Shown here: positions 8,665 to 9,173 of the stretch, piece by piece | How the letters are laid out: each line of letters begins with the position of its first letter | Numbering within the stretch: the first letter of the stretch is position 1 | Notes under the pieces: generated by a model | The model's database searches: none | What the model saw: only the letters and a program-made list of their open reading frames with translations | Told to the model about the DNA's origin: nothing | Assembly: GCA_015486775.1 (NCBI GenBank) | Contig: WFRA01000439.1 | Location: forward strand, 1 to 9,173 | DNA: 9,173 bases | Origin: Kiritimatiellales bacterium | Lineage (GTDB): Bacteria; Verrucomicrobiota; Kiritimatiellia; Kiritimatiellales; Pontiellaceae | Direction of reading: 5' to 3' | Program-made: the position numbers and the translations under genes

Positions 8665-9173
8665 ATGCGCTTTGCCTACCTTCCCCTCTGCCTCGCCCTC
8701 CTGGCTCTTTCCGGCTGCGGAAAAGATACCGCCACCACCGAAGCGCAGGAGGAGCGGAATCCGCTTGTGAAGCAGGGCCAGTCCTTCATGGATGCCCACG
8801 ACTATGCCCAGGCCGAGAAGGCCTTCAAGCAGGCGATCGACAAAAACCCGAAGATGGCGCGCCCCTATCTCGACCTCGCCATCATCTACCACCAGTACAA
8901 ACCCGACTACGTCGCCTCGATCTACTGCTACAAGCGCTACCTCGAACTGCGCCCCGACACGGAAAAGGCGCAGTTCATCAACGAGCAGATCACCAAGGTC
9001 CAGATGGCGCTGGCCAACACCATCCTGCAGCAGTCCGGCGCCACCCAGGCCATCCAGGAACTCAAGCAGCTCCGCCGGGAAAACGCCGAGCTCAAGCGGC
9101 AGCTCGCCGCCCGGCCCAAGGCTCCCGCCCCCCGCCCTGCGGAGAGAACCCTGACCCAGACCATTCCAAAGAG
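8665..9173 (+). CDS. TPR-containing lipoprotein, partial at the right edge
   Basis: The gene is open to the window end, with 169 full codons visible. The start is ATG 8665 with AGGA 5-8 bases upstream, 23 bases after apbE. MRFAYLPLCLALLALSGC is a lipoprotein signal with lipobox LSGC (Cys18), followed by a short polar linker. Residues of about 33-100 form two TPR-like helical repeats (ALVKQG..., DYAQAEKAFKQAIDKNP, then ARPYLDLAIIYHQY...SIYCYKRYLELRP). A short coiled coil follows (about 130-148, AIQELKQLRRENAELKRQLA), then an Ala/Pro-rich linker (ARPKAPAPRPAERT). Such architecture suggests an envelope scaffolding protein. A peptidoglycan-binding module could follow past the edge, but that is a guess. 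The function is unknown. Its place after apbE suggests co-transcription and not necessarily shared function. Confidence 0.85.
   Translation, partial: MRFAYLPLCLALLALSGCGKDTATTEAQEERNPLVKQGQSFMDAHDYAQAEKAFKQAIDKNPKMARPYLDLAIIYHQYKPDYVASIYCYKRYLELRPDTEKAQFINEQITKVQMALANTILQQSGATQAIQELKQLRRENAELKRQLAARPKAPAPRPAERTLTQTIPK

Overview
The window is a 9.2 kb piece of a GC-rich bacterial chromosome with every gene closely packed. It most likely comes from a member of the Verrucomicrobiota/Kiritimatiellota/Lentisphaerota (PVC) group, probably marine or anaerobic. This placement is an inference. It rests on the style of the LacI regulator, on the pairing of a heparinase-like lyase with a sodium/solute symporter, and on a reduced nusA-infB cluster. 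No rRNA or marker phylogeny was available.

Left part (1-4067): a carbohydrate-use locus. On the minus strand, a lipoprotein-type heparinase II/III-like polysaccharide lyase (135-2831) is followed after 6 bases by the start of a sodium:solute symporter (1-128, cut by the window edge). A LacI-family repressor (3006-4067) is transcribed divergently. The 174-base intergenic region between them holds a cluster of short inverted repeats that are candidate operators. The simplest reading is that the lyase cleaves a uronic-acid-containing polymer outside the inner membrane, the symporter takes up the product, and the LacI protein controls the pair and perhaps itself.

Centre (4068-7564): translation/transcription housekeeping. 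After a weak LacI terminator comes a sigma70-like promoter and a roughly 107-base leader, then nusA (4275-5462) and infB (5462-7564), which overlap by one base (TAATG). The leader contains a terminator-shaped hairpin plus two flanking segments that can pair alternatively with each other and with the hairpin arms, the layout of an attenuator. rimP is not between the leader and nusA, and the nusA N-terminal domain is about 27 residues shorter than in E. coli.

Right part (7592-9173): instead of rbfA/truB, infB is followed by a membrane-anchored ApbE-type FMN transferase (7592-8641) and a lipoprotein with TPR repeats and a short coiled coil (8665 to beyond the edge). The gaps of 27 and 23 bases suggest one transcript with nusA-infB.

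The most interesting items are the nusA leader, the inverted-repeat cluster in the divergent promoter region, the trimmed NusA head, and the unusual infB-apbE neighbourhood. I saw no CRISPR array, tRNA, rRNA, transposase or phage gene. The very long antisense reading frames opposite infB-apbE and nusA look like composition artefacts.
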